Assembly (NCBI GenBank): GCA_001797845.1 | Contig: MGQN01000035.1 | Location: 54,589-90,918, forward strand | Origin: Deltaproteobacteria bacterium RBG_16_44_11 | Lineage (GTDB): Bacteria > Desulfobacterota > Syntrophia > Syntrophales > Smithellaceae | DNA: 36,330 bases | Reading direction: 5' to 3' | Shown: one piece after another, positions 1 through 7,947 of the stretch | Layout: each line of letters starts with the position of its first letter | How positions within the stretch are numbered: position 1 is the first letter of the stretch | Notes under the pieces: generated by a model | The model's input: the letters and a program-made list of their open reading frames with translations, nothing else | Database searches by the model: none | What the model was told of the DNA's origin: nothing | Program-made: the position numbers and the translations under genes

Positions 1-329
1 ATATCTCCAGCGTTGTTGGGCATACGGGTAATTCAGGACAGATTCCCTACACCATGGAGAAGGCGGCCCTGGATGCCTTTACGAAGTCGCTGTCGAAGGA
101 GTTATCGGGAAGAAATATCCTGGTCAATTCCGTTGCTCCGGGCTTTATCGACACGACCATGACAAAGGAACTTCCCGATCATGTCAAGGAGAGGATCCTG
201 TCAAGCATTCCATTGGCCAGGTTGGGCAAGGCCGAGGAAATAGCTGATGTAGTGGCGTTCTTAGCAACAAGGGCCAGTTATATTACGGGAACAGTCATTC
301 ATGTTAATGGGGGGATTTATGGAGGTTGA
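1..329 (+). CDS. 3-oxoacyl-ACP reductase-like SDR (FabG family), 5' truncated by window edge
   Basis: Open frame continues upstream of ATG 54 to the window edge (ISSVVGHTGNSGQIPYTMEKAALDAFTKSL...); catalytic Ser, YxxxK (YTMEK), and SDR C-terminus ITGTVIHVNGG. Confidence 0.9.
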   Translation, partial: ISSVVGHTGNSGQIPYTMEKAALDAFTKSLSKELSGRNILVNSVAPGFIDTTMTKELPDHVKERILSSIPLARLGKAEEIADVVAFLATRASYITGTVIHVNGGIYGG

Positions 330-789
330 TGCCTACGTCATCAAGGAAGTTTTAGCGCTTGTGCCGCAACGGGAGCCTTTTCGCTTCATTGATGAAATTA
401 TCAGTCTTGACGAGGAAACAATAATAGGTGCTTATCGCTTTCGTGAAGATGAATTTTTTTATCGCGGTCATTTTCCGGGCAGGCCTATTACGCCGGGCGT
501 GATTCTAATTGAAACGATGGCGCAAATTGGAGCTACTGCTTTTGGAATTTACCTCCTTGCGTGTCAGAAAAAAATGCGGCCTGGGACAATGGATATACCG
601 TTTAGCGTGTTTTCATCGGCCGATGGCGTTGAGTTCAAGGGAATTGTAGTACCGGGTGAAAGGGTAATCGTGAAGGGTAAAAAAATATATTTTCGTAAGG
701 GAGTTTTAAAAGTGGATACGATTATGGAAAGAGAAAACGGCGAAATAGTTTGCCTCGGAACGCTGGCGGGAGTGATGGCGAATAAATGA
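319..789 (+). CDS. 3-hydroxyacyl-ACP dehydratase, FabZ-like hotdog protein
   Basis: VPQREPFRFIDEI...GHFPGRPITPGVILIETMAQIGA is the FabZ/FabA hotdog signature; ATG 319 preferred over 301; overlaps the upstream gene. Confidence 0.88.
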   Translation: MEVDAYVIKEVLALVPQREPFRFIDEIISLDEETIIGAYRFREDEFFYRGHFPGRPITPGVILIETMAQIGATAFGIYLLACQKKMRPGTMDIPFSVFSSADGVEFKGIVVPGERVIVKGKKIYFRKGVLKVDTIMERENGEIVCLGTLAGVMANK

Positions 790-2066
790 GGAAACGTGTT
801 GTCATCACGGGAATGGGTGTAGCCGCGCCCAACGCGCATGGATTGGATGATTTTGAACAGGCGCTTAGAGAAGGTCGTTCCGGTATTCGCTTTATTCCTC
901 GATTGAAAGAATTGAATTTTGGCTGTCAGATCGCGGGCGTGCCGGAAAATTTTGACGCCATTCGTAAAAGTTATTTTGATCGCGAAAAACTTTTATCGTT
1001 CAATGATAATATCGGCTTCGCTTCCGTCTCGGCGGTAGATGCCTGGAAAGATGCCGGCTTTAATCTTCCCGACAGCGATGACGATACGGTAGATTGGGAT
1101 ACAGGTGTTATTGCCGGTTCCGGAATCGGCGGAATGGATACAATTGCCAACAGCGTCGTTCCTATTATTAATGAAGGTAAAGTAAGACGTTTGGGCAGTC
1201 GAATTGTTGAACAGGTAATGGGCAGCGGCACCAGCGCCCGTATTTCCGGTCTGCTTGGCGCCGGCAATCAGGTGACTTCTAATTCTTCGGCTTGTAGCAC
1301 CGGGAATGAGGCGGTAATCGATGCTCTCTGGAGAATAAGGATGGGATTAGCCAAACGCATGGCAGCCGGCGGATCCGAAGGAGCAACGCCTTTCATCTGG
1401 GGAGGTTTTGATGCCATGCGGGTGCTTTGCCGTAAGTATAATGATAATCCGGCGGCAGGATCACGACCGATGAGCGCGAGCGCCTGCGGCTTTGTTCCGG
1501 GCTCAGGCGGCGCGATGCTGGTTCTGGAAGAGTTGGAAACGGCCATGGCCAGAGGCGCCAAAATTTACGCAGAAATAATTGGTGGCTATGTTAATTGCGG
1601 GGGGCAGAGAATGGGCGGGACAATGACTGCTCCCAATCCGGAAGGCGTGAGGCGTTGCGTCCGCGGCGCAGTTGCCGATGCCGGAATTAACGCGGCTGAA
1701 GTTGATGCGATTAACGGCCATTTGACAGCGACCTATGCCGATCCTTATGAAGTGAAAAGCTGGGCGGCGGCGCTCGGGCGAACTCCCGATAATTTTCCTT
1801 ATATTCAGTCCACAAAATCCCTGATTGGTCATTGTCTGGGCGCCGCGGGCGCCATAGAATGCGTAGCCAGCGTCCTGCAGATTTATAAGGGCTTTTTGCA
1901 CCCTTCTATTAATTGTGAGGATATACATCCGGAGATTGCCGAGTATGCCGGAAAAATTCCGCGAAAATGTTTGGTGATTCCAAAATTGAAGATTGTCGCC
2001 AAAGCCGGGTTTGGGTTTGGCGATGTTAATAGCTGCATCATTTTTAAAAAGTGGGAAGAAAAATAA
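786..2066 (+). CDS. beta-ketoacyl-ACP synthase (KAS I/II-like)
   Basis: NSSACSTGNEA (Cys), NGHLTATYADPYE (His), STKSLIGHCLGAAGAIE (Lys/His) give the Cys-His-His thiolase-fold motifs; ATGA overlap with the upstream gene. Confidence 0.92.
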   Translation: MRKRVVITGMGVAAPNAHGLDDFEQALREGRSGIRFIPRLKELNFGCQIAGVPENFDAIRKSYFDREKLLSFNDNIGFASVSAVDAWKDAGFNLPDSDDDTVDWDTGVIAGSGIGGMDTIANSVVPIINEGKVRRLGSRIVEQVMGSGTSARISGLLGAGNQVTSNSSACSTGNEAVIDALWRIRMGLAKRMAAGGSEGATPFIWGGFDAMRVLCRKYNDNPAAGSRPMSASACGFVPGSGGAMLVLEELETAMARGAKIYAEIIGGYVNCGGQRMGGTMTAPNPEGVRRCVRGAVADAGINAAEVDAINGHLTATYADPYEVKSWAAALGRTPDNFPYIQSTKSLIGHCLGAAGAIECVASVLQIYKGFLHPSINCEDIHPEIAEYAGKIPRKCLVIPKLKIVAKAGFGFGDVNSCIIFKKWEEK

Positions 2067-2092
2067 TTTATATTATAAAGGAGAATGATTTT

Positions 2093-2341
2093 ATGGAAGA
2101 GAAGAAAATATTTGAAGAGATGGTCAACATTTTAAAGCCTTATACCAAGGACCAGACGCTTTTGGAAAAAGCGACGATGGACACGCACATTTTAAATGAT
2201 TTGAAGGTGAATTCCGCCCGGTTGGTGGATGTCATTATTAAATGTGAAGATGTTTATGGCATCAGCGTGGATGATGATGAAGCGGATAAAATTCGCACCA
2301 TCGGCGATGCCGTCAGAATTATTAAACAAAAACTGGGGTAA
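2093..2341 (+). CDS. acyl carrier protein
   Basis: About 82 aa; acidic; LKVNSARLVDVIIKCEDVYGISVDDDEADKIRTIGDAV matches the ACP fold with the phosphopantetheine Ser in NSA rather than DSL; sits between KAS and PPTase. Confidence 0.8.
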   Translation: MEEKKIFEEMVNILKPYTKDQTLLEKATMDTHILNDLKVNSARLVDVIIKCEDVYGISVDDDEADKIRTIGDAVRIIKQKLG

Positions 2342-2345
2342 AAAA

Positions 2346-3059
2346 ATGAATAAAAAGTCCAAAGTTTTTCTTTATTTACAGAATTTTTTAGGACGAATTG
2401 CGATAATATTCATCGCACCTCTTTATTTTATTATCGTTAAAATTTTATTTTATCGAATACAGAATTTGAAAGAAATTCGCCGCCAGTGTGAGAGTGAATT
2501 TGCCCGGCACAAGGGATCTTGGATTGTTTGTGCTAATCATTTAACGATGATTGACTCTTTTATTTTGGGTTATGCCAGTTTTAGTTTAATCGGGCATATC
2601 ACCGGTTTTAAGAAATTGCCTTGGAATCTACCCGAAAGAAGAAAATTTCAAAGCAATATACTCCTTGCGGTACTGTGCTATTTGGCCAAATGCATTCCCA
2701 TTGATCGCGGCGGTTCCCGCGAGAAAATAAAGAAGACTTTGGATAAATGTATTTACCTGCTGCGTACCGGTCAAAGTATTATGATTTTTCCTGAAGGCGG
2801 GCGCTCCCGGACCGGAAGAATTAATAAAGAAAGTTTTTCTTACGGTGTGGGGCGTTTCGTTAAAGAGGTGGAAGATTGCAAGGTGATGTGCATTTATATG
2901 CGTGGAAATAAACAGGAGAATTATAGTGCTATTCCCGCTTGGGGAGAAAAATTTTCAGTGCAAATAGAAGTGTTTTCGCCGGAACGGATAGAGGGAAGCG
3001 GACTGCAAGCACAACGAGAATATGCCACGCAAATAATTGAACGGCTTGCGCGAATGTAG
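2346..3059 (+). CDS. lysophospholipid/1-acyl-glycerol-3-phosphate acyltransferase-like (PlsC family)
   Basis: ANHLTMIDSF (NHx4D) and FPEGGRSRTG acyltransferase motifs. Confidence 0.85.
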   Translation: MNKKSKVFLYLQNFLGRIAIIFIAPLYFIIVKILFYRIQNLKEIRRQCESEFARHKGSWIVCANHLTMIDSFILGYASFSLIGHITGFKKLPWNLPERRKFQSNILLAVLCYLAKCIPIDRGGSREKIKKTLDKCIYLLRTGQSIMIFPEGGRSRTGRINKESFSYGVGRFVKEVEDCKVMCIYMRGNKQENYSAIPAWGEKFSVQIEVFSPERIEGSGLQAQREYATQIIERLARM

Positions 3060-3069
3060 GAGAGATATT

Positions 3070-3696
3070 TTGCCGCACATAGGGAACGATATCGTGGATT
3101 TGAGAGAGCCGTTGAACGTGAGGAAAAGCCGCGATTTGCGCTTTCTAAAGAAAATCCTCACCGCTGCTGAAATTGAATTTGTGCAGGGCGCAAAAAATTC
3201 CGATCAGGCTCTTTGGTCTTTTTGGGCCTGCAAAGAAGCTTCGTATAAAGTTATTAAAAAAAAATATCCTGATGCTCGTTTTTTGCCGCGCCGCTGGCAG
3301 GTATTGTTGCGCCAGACGGCATCATCGCATATTGACGGCGAGGTGGTGATACCTGCCAAAGATAAAGTTTACGTGCGCGTTTTTTTTCATGCCGAGTATG
3401 TTCATTGTATCGGGGCGGATGATCAAAAAGCCTTAAAAAATGTGATCTGCAAGGTGAAAGCTCTGGAGGTAAAAGAAAACACAAAAGAAAAAGACGCGTC
3501 TTTATTTTTAAGGCAAAGTTTTGCGCAGGGCCTGATTGCTCAGCTGCATTTAAGCCATTCCGATATAAAAATAAAAAGAGAAAAAGAACAAGGCGGGCTT
3601 GGGCCGCCGCGCCTCTATATAGGCGGCAAAAAATCCGTTATCGATATCAGCTTGAGTCATGACGGCCGGTTTGTAGCTTACGTATTCCTGACATGA
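3070..3696 (+). CDS. 4'-phosphopantetheinyl transferase
   Basis: IGNDIVDL ... ALWSFWACKEASYKVIKK is the PPTase signature; TTG start at 3070 preceded by AGGAGAG. Confidence 0.85.
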   Translation: MPHIGNDIVDLREPLNVRKSRDLRFLKKILTAAEIEFVQGAKNSDQALWSFWACKEASYKVIKKKYPDARFLPRRWQVLLRQTASSHIDGEVVIPAKDKVYVRVFFHAEYVHCIGADDQKALKNVICKVKALEVKENTKEKDASLFLRQSFAQGLIAQLHLSHSDIKIKREKEQGGLGPPRLYIGGKKSVIDISLSHDGRFVAYVFLT

Positions 3697-3789
3697 TTAT
3701 AGCCATATCCGGATAATATATTGTCAGTTTAGCGCTGTTGTGTTAGTTACCTTTTTCAGTTTAAATTCAGCGCGAAAAAGGATTCCGAT

Positions 3790-5169
3790 ATGAGGATAGC
3801 AGTCCTGAACGGCTCGCCCAAGGGCCAAATCAGCGTGACCGTGCAATACGTAAAATTTCTGCAGCAGGAATTTCCGCAAGCTCAATTCCAAATGCTGGAC
3901 ATCGCCCTGAAAATAAAGAAACTTGAAAAAGATGAACAAGAATTTCAGAAAGTCATCAAAGAGGTATCGTCCGCCGATGCCGTGCTCTGGGCTTTTCCGC
4001 TGTATTTTTTTCTTGTTTGTTCCCAGTACAAAAGATTTATTGAATTGATTTTTGAAAGAAAAGAGACCTCGGCTTTCCGCGGAAAACCGGCCGCGAGTCT
4101 TTCTACGTCAATCAACTTTTTCGACCATACCGCCCACAATTATATTAATGCTATCAGTGACGATTTGGAGATGAAGTATTTCGGCTCTTATTCGGCGGAA
4201 ATGAGTGATATGCATAAATTCCGGGAGAGGCAAAGGCTGACTACTTTTGGTGAATTATTTATTAAGGCGATTAAAGATGGCACGCCTTCAATAAAAAATA
4301 ATAAGCCGTTAATAAAGCATGAATTTGTTTACGAACCGACCAAGCTTAGACCTGCAGAAACGGAAGGTAAAAAAGTATTAATAGTAGTTGACGATATTGA
4401 TAAAAGCTCCAACCTCCGTCTTATGATAGAAAATTTGCAGAAGGGGTTTTCTCCCGTGGCCGAATTGGTTCAACTAAAAGACATCGATATTCAAGGCGGC
4501 TGCCTGGGATGTATGCAATGCGGTTTAGATAATGTTTGCGTTTATGAAGGTAAAGATGGATTTATTGATTTTTTCAACCGGAAAATAAAAACAGCAGATA
4601 TTTTATTTATTGCCGGTTCCATTTTCGACCGCTATCTTTCGTCCTTATGGAAATGTTGCTTTGACCGCAGTTTTTTCAACGGCCACATACCGGCCATAAG
4701 GGGCAAACAAATCGGATTTGTATTTTCCGGGCCATTTCATCAAATTTATAATCTGCGTGAAATATTTGAAGCTTATGTTGGAATGCAACACTCCAACCTT
4801 GTCGGGTTTATCAGTGACGATATGGGCAGTTCGGAAGAAATCAATAACGCTTTGCAAATCGTAGCTTCCAACGCAGTTATGTATAGTAAGCTTGGATATA
4901 TTAAGCCGCAAACATTTTATCAGGTTGCGGGTACAAAATTATTTAGGGACGCTGTTTGGAGCAGGCTCCGTCCGGTTTTCCAGGCGGATCACAAATATTA
5001 TAAAAAACATGGATTTTATAATTTTCCCCAAAAAAATTACAAGTGGCGGCTGATTAACAACAGCTTGATTGTGCTTATCAAAATTCCGCGCGTGCGCCGT
5101 GAATTCATAAAGAGAATGAAGGTAGAAATGATCAGACCTTTCGGCAAATTTCTGAAAAAAACAAAATAA
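3790..5169 (+). CDS. tandem flavodoxin-fold NAD(P)H-dependent oxidoreductase; C-terminal half like iron-sulfur flavoprotein
   Basis: N-term MRIAVLNGSPKGQ...; second Rossmann-like unit KKVLIVVDDIDKSS... with CLGCMQCGLDNVC (CX2CX2CX5C). Confidence 0.75.
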   Translation: MRIAVLNGSPKGQISVTVQYVKFLQQEFPQAQFQMLDIALKIKKLEKDEQEFQKVIKEVSSADAVLWAFPLYFFLVCSQYKRFIELIFERKETSAFRGKPAASLSTSINFFDHTAHNYINAISDDLEMKYFGSYSAEMSDMHKFRERQRLTTFGELFIKAIKDGTPSIKNNKPLIKHEFVYEPTKLRPAETEGKKVLIVVDDIDKSSNLRLMIENLQKGFSPVAELVQLKDIDIQGGCLGCMQCGLDNVCVYEGKDGFIDFFNRKIKTADILFIAGSIFDRYLSSLWKCCFDRSFFNGHIPAIRGKQIGFVFSGPFHQIYNLREIFEAYVGMQHSNLVGFISDDMGSSEEINNALQIVASNAVMYSKLGYIKPQTFYQVAGTKLFRDAVWSRLRPVFQADHKYYKKHGFYNFPQKNYKWRLINNSLIVLIKIPRVRREFIKRMKVEMIRPFGKFLKKTK

Positions 5170-5256
5170 ATTGCACCCGAAGGATCTTTTTGAAGAAAAG
5201 ATGATCGCAAAAAATAAAACAGTAAAATTTTATTTCGATAAAAAAAGGGAGGAGAT

Positions 5257-6024
5257 ATGAATATCAAAGATGTGGTCGCGTTGGTAACTGGTGGAGCGTC
5301 AGGATTGGGAGAAGCCACGGTCGTTGAATTGGTTAAAAATGGCGCAAAGGTTGCCATAGTCGATATTGATTCCGCCAGAGGTGAGAAGCTCGTGGCAGGT
5401 TTAGGAAAAAGCGCGATATTTGTAAAAGCCGATGTAACCAGTGAAGCTGAAATTCAGCAGGCCATGAAAAAAACAATAGACGCCTTCGGGAAAATAAATG
5501 TTGCCGTAAGTTGTGCGGGCGTCCCCAATCCGGGAAAGGTTCTGAGCAAAAAAGGTCCCATGCCTTTGGACGCGTTCAATAAAGTAGTGCAAATCAATCT
5601 GGTCGGAACGCTCAACATCATTAGATTGGCCGCCGAACAGATGAACAACAACACGCCCAATGAAGAAGGCGAAAAGGGCGTGATAATCAATACAGCTTCT
5701 GTTGCCGCGTTTGACGGGCAGATCGGACAAGCAGCTTACAGCGGATCTAAAGCCGGCATAGTGGGAATGACCCTGCCCATTGCCCGTGAATGCGCCGATT
5801 ACGGAATAAGGGTGGCCACAATTGCTCCGGGGCTTTTCAATACGCCGATGATGGCCAGTCTGCCGCCGGCGGTTAAAGAAGATATGGCCAAAACCGTTCC
5901 TTTTCCCAGGCGTCTGGGCAAGCCTGTTGAGTACGCCATGCTGGCCATTCATATCATCGAAAACACGATGCTCAACGGATGCTGCATCAGGCTGGACGGC
6001 GCACTGCGTATGCCGCCTAAATAA
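5257..6024 (+). CDS. short-chain dehydrogenase, 3-hydroxyacyl-CoA dehydrogenase type II-like
   Basis: TGGASGLGEA cofactor motif, NTASVAAFDGQIGQAAYSGSKAGI (S, YxxxK). Confidence 0.88.
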   Translation: MNIKDVVALVTGGASGLGEATVVELVKNGAKVAIVDIDSARGEKLVAGLGKSAIFVKADVTSEAEIQQAMKKTIDAFGKINVAVSCAGVPNPGKVLSKKGPMPLDAFNKVVQINLVGTLNIIRLAAEQMNNNTPNEEGEKGVIINTASVAAFDGQIGQAAYSGSKAGIVGMTLPIARECADYGIRVATIAPGLFNTPMMASLPPAVKEDMAKTVPFPRRLGKPVEYAMLAIHIIENTMLNGCCIRLDGALRMPPK

Positions 6025-6027
6025 GTC

Positions 6028-6148
6028 ACCACTTCGAAATCAAAGCGCTATCTTTGTTGGCGTCGTTGTCGGTTTCCTCAACGTATGTAAAATACGCCTC
6101 ATCGCCTCCGCCTAGCCGCCTCGATATCATCTTTGATTTAGAAGTGGT
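6028..6148. repeat. MITE-like/palindromic dispersed element, copy A
   Basis: Terminal inverted repeats accacttcgaaatcaaag / ctttgatttagaagtggt (17/18); related in inverted orientation to 13809-13955 (shared aaatcaaagcgctatc, cctcaacgtatg, gatatcatct). Confidence 0.8.
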
Positions 6149-6153
6149 CTTAT

Positions 6154-6223
6154 AGCGATTGTAAGCCGCGTTCCGCTTGTGACCTTCAGGTTATCAGGGT
6201 AGCCCTCACGCGGCGTAATCGCT
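6154..6223. repeat. palindromic element with terminal inverted repeats
   Basis: agcgattgtaagccgcgt ... acgcggcgtaatcgct; internal 17-mer shared with 11826-11842. Confidence 0.6.
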
Positions 6224-6259
6224 GTTCAGTGGTGAGCATCTTTCAGCATTGATAGTTAC

Positions 6260-6315
6260 GGATAACGCAGAATTCAGCCGGAGCGTAAGTGATTGGCTGA
6301 AATGATTTGTTAGGC
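6260..6315 (-). other. attC-like recombination site (integron cassette type)
   Basis: Minus strand: GCCTAAC-AAATCAT-TTCAGCC-(15 nt)-GGCTGAA-TTCTGC-GTTATCC; perfect RYYYAAC R'' box, 7/7 paired L boxes, imperfect R' box (GTTATCC versus GTTRRRY); lies just 3' of the minus-strand ORF. Confidence 0.5.
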
Positions 6316-6328
6316 GATTCATTATCCA

Positions 6329-6922
6329 TTATTCGACTGGATTTGTTATTTGAACATCACCGAGATTAGCCAAACATACCATAAATTTTTTCTGCAAATC
6401 AAAATCGGCCTCAAGCAGTCGTTTGTATTCCTTTATTGAGTATAGAAATAGTTTTTTCAATTTCCATATATTGACTAAAAAATTCTGTGAGTCCACCACC
6501 TCCTGTATGCATTCATGACAATCAGACGTATCGTCTACAACAAAAGAATAAAACTTTTTATCCTTTTTTCTCTTTATGCCAAGCCGATAACCATGTGCTA
6601 TGGCATGACGAAATTGGACTAATGCTACTGATTTATGGTTTTGGAGTTGCGCAACTTTGTTTAAAAAGTTTTCTATTAACGCGCTACACGTCTCATGTTC
6701 CCCTGACCACAGCTTTGTTAAAAGTTCAAACCCTACCATAATACCTAGGCACGTAAGTAATGGGGATTTCACTTTCACTGGTGGGCCATCTTCTTGACCA
6801 TATTGATTTTGCAGGTCTCTTCGCAAAAGATACATAAGGGATACTTGATTTTCATAGAATCTATCTGAAGGATGGCTAAAGACCCTTGCTATTTCAGTTT
6901 GAACATCATTAGAAAATAACAT
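6329..6922 (-). CDS. hypothetical protein, HEPN-like helical domain (RHAIAH)
   Basis: Start at MLFSNDVQTE preceded by AGGTAGGT; FRHAIAHGYRLG contains an R-x4-H motif; otherwise unrecognised. Confidence 0.6.
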   Translation of the reverse strand: MLFSNDVQTEIARVFSHPSDRFYENQVSLMYLLRRDLQNQYGQEDGPPVKVKSPLLTCLGIMVGFELLTKLWSGEHETCSALIENFLNKVAQLQNHKSVALVQFRHAIAHGYRLGIKRKKDKKFYSFVVDDTSDCHECIQEVVDSQNFLVNIWKLKKLFLYSIKEYKRLLEADFDLQKKFMVCLANLGDVQITNPVE

Positions 6923-6930
6923 AATTTTAC

Positions 6931-7605
6931 CTACCTTCGCCGATGCTGGCAAAGTGTCTTTGGATCATAGTCCCGCTCAAATTCCACGTAGAAGTCGTCA
7001 CCACTGAAAGACATGCGATAGTAGCTGTAAGCACGCCCATCTGGGCTATCCCACAGCCAAGATGGCATAGGATACATCCTGCCACAACACAAACACGCGT
7101 TAGCAAGAGTGTTGATACCAAATGTTGGTACATCTGGGTGGATGTATCGGGTGTACCGGCCACACCACTTGCACCGCATATGGTATTTGAAACTAGGCAT
7201 TGTCCATCTGAGCCATTTTGGTAGTGCCCAATAGCGGGTCAGCTTAGTTTCGTACTGCGCTTCCTCATTTGTGAGTGGAATAGATAGGACATGCTCGCAC
7301 ACTCTGATGTAATAAAAAATGTAAGGCTCTAATGCCGGCATTCTTTTTAGTGACCATTTTAGGTACTGTTGTGCCTTGGCATATTCACCTTGTTTATAGT
7401 ACATGCGTGAAAATCCACCAATCCAAGCTACGAGTTCCTTATTCTCTTGAAAACCTGGCAAGTTCAATATTACTTCGACGTGACGTAAGGATAGTGTATT
7501 AAAGTCAGTACCACTTGCCCGAGGCTGTTTTTTCCCTTCCAAATCAATGTAGTATTCGCTGACTGAACGCTGTATAGCATTCTGTGGTTGCTCTATTTGG
7601 GCCAC
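6931..7605 (-). CDS. hypothetical protein with TPR-like helices and a C-terminal CxxC...CxxC zinc-ribbon-like motif
   Basis: GTG start with AAAGGAAG RBS; CKWCGRYTRY...ACLCCGRMYP; GEYAKAQQYLKWSLKRMPALEP TPR-like segment. Confidence 0.6.
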   Translation of the reverse strand: MAQIEQPQNAIQRSVSEYYIDLEGKKQPRASGTDFNTLSLRHVEVILNLPGFQENKELVAWIGGFSRMYYKQGEYAKAQQYLKWSLKRMPALEPYIFYYIRVCEHVLSIPLTNEEAQYETKLTRYWALPKWLRWTMPSFKYHMRCKWCGRYTRYIHPDVPTFGINTLANACLCCGRMYPMPSWLWDSPDGRAYSYYRMSFSGDDFYVEFERDYDPKTLCQHRRR

Positions 7606-7628
7606 AAATTTCTTCCTTTCTTTTTGGG

Positions 7629-7651
7629 ATTATATTTGAAGTATTTCAAAT
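7629..7651 (-). promoter_or_regulatory. putative promoter -10 (TATAAT) overlapped by operator-like inverted repeat
   Basis: rc of 7629-7634 is TATAAT; perfect inverted repeat ATTTGAA-GTAT-TTCAAAT at 7634-7651; upstream of GTG 7605. No convincing -35 seen. Confidence 0.4.
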
Positions 7652-7947
7652 GTTTTCCCTTATACATAAAGCCCAACAATTAATATACGAACTTCGCTTT
7701 TTCCGATTATTTGAGTATCATTTTAGCACGAATCATTTTTTTCCAAAAGTGAAAAACATGGAAAATTTGTCCAAGATTATTGCTTGAAATCAAGCAGTAT
7801 CTGCACTGGCGACATTACAGTTGTGTTCCGAAATTGAGCGCGGTTCTATCCATACTGAAACCAAGTTTTGTATGAACCAATTAATGGTCAAGGACAAAGC
7901 AATGATTAAAATTGATCTTTCGGGCGGAATATTGTACAAAATCCGTC

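Noticed and set aside
1503-1928. 141-aa minus-strand ORF inside the KAS gene
   Set aside because: Antisense to a clear KAS coding frame, no recognisable motifs; typical shadow ORF.
5401-5952. 183-aa minus-strand ORF inside the SDR gene
   Set aside because: Antisense to a well-supported SDR; His/Arg-rich composition of a shadow frame.
5927-6115. 62-aa ORF spanning the SDR end and the MITE-like element
   Set aside because: Formed by reading out of the SDR into the repeat; no coding evidence.
7671-7900. A second full attC or attI to the right of the island
   Set aside because: Only a single RYYYAAC/GTTRRRY box is visible; I could not find paired L boxes or a partner box, so no second site is called.
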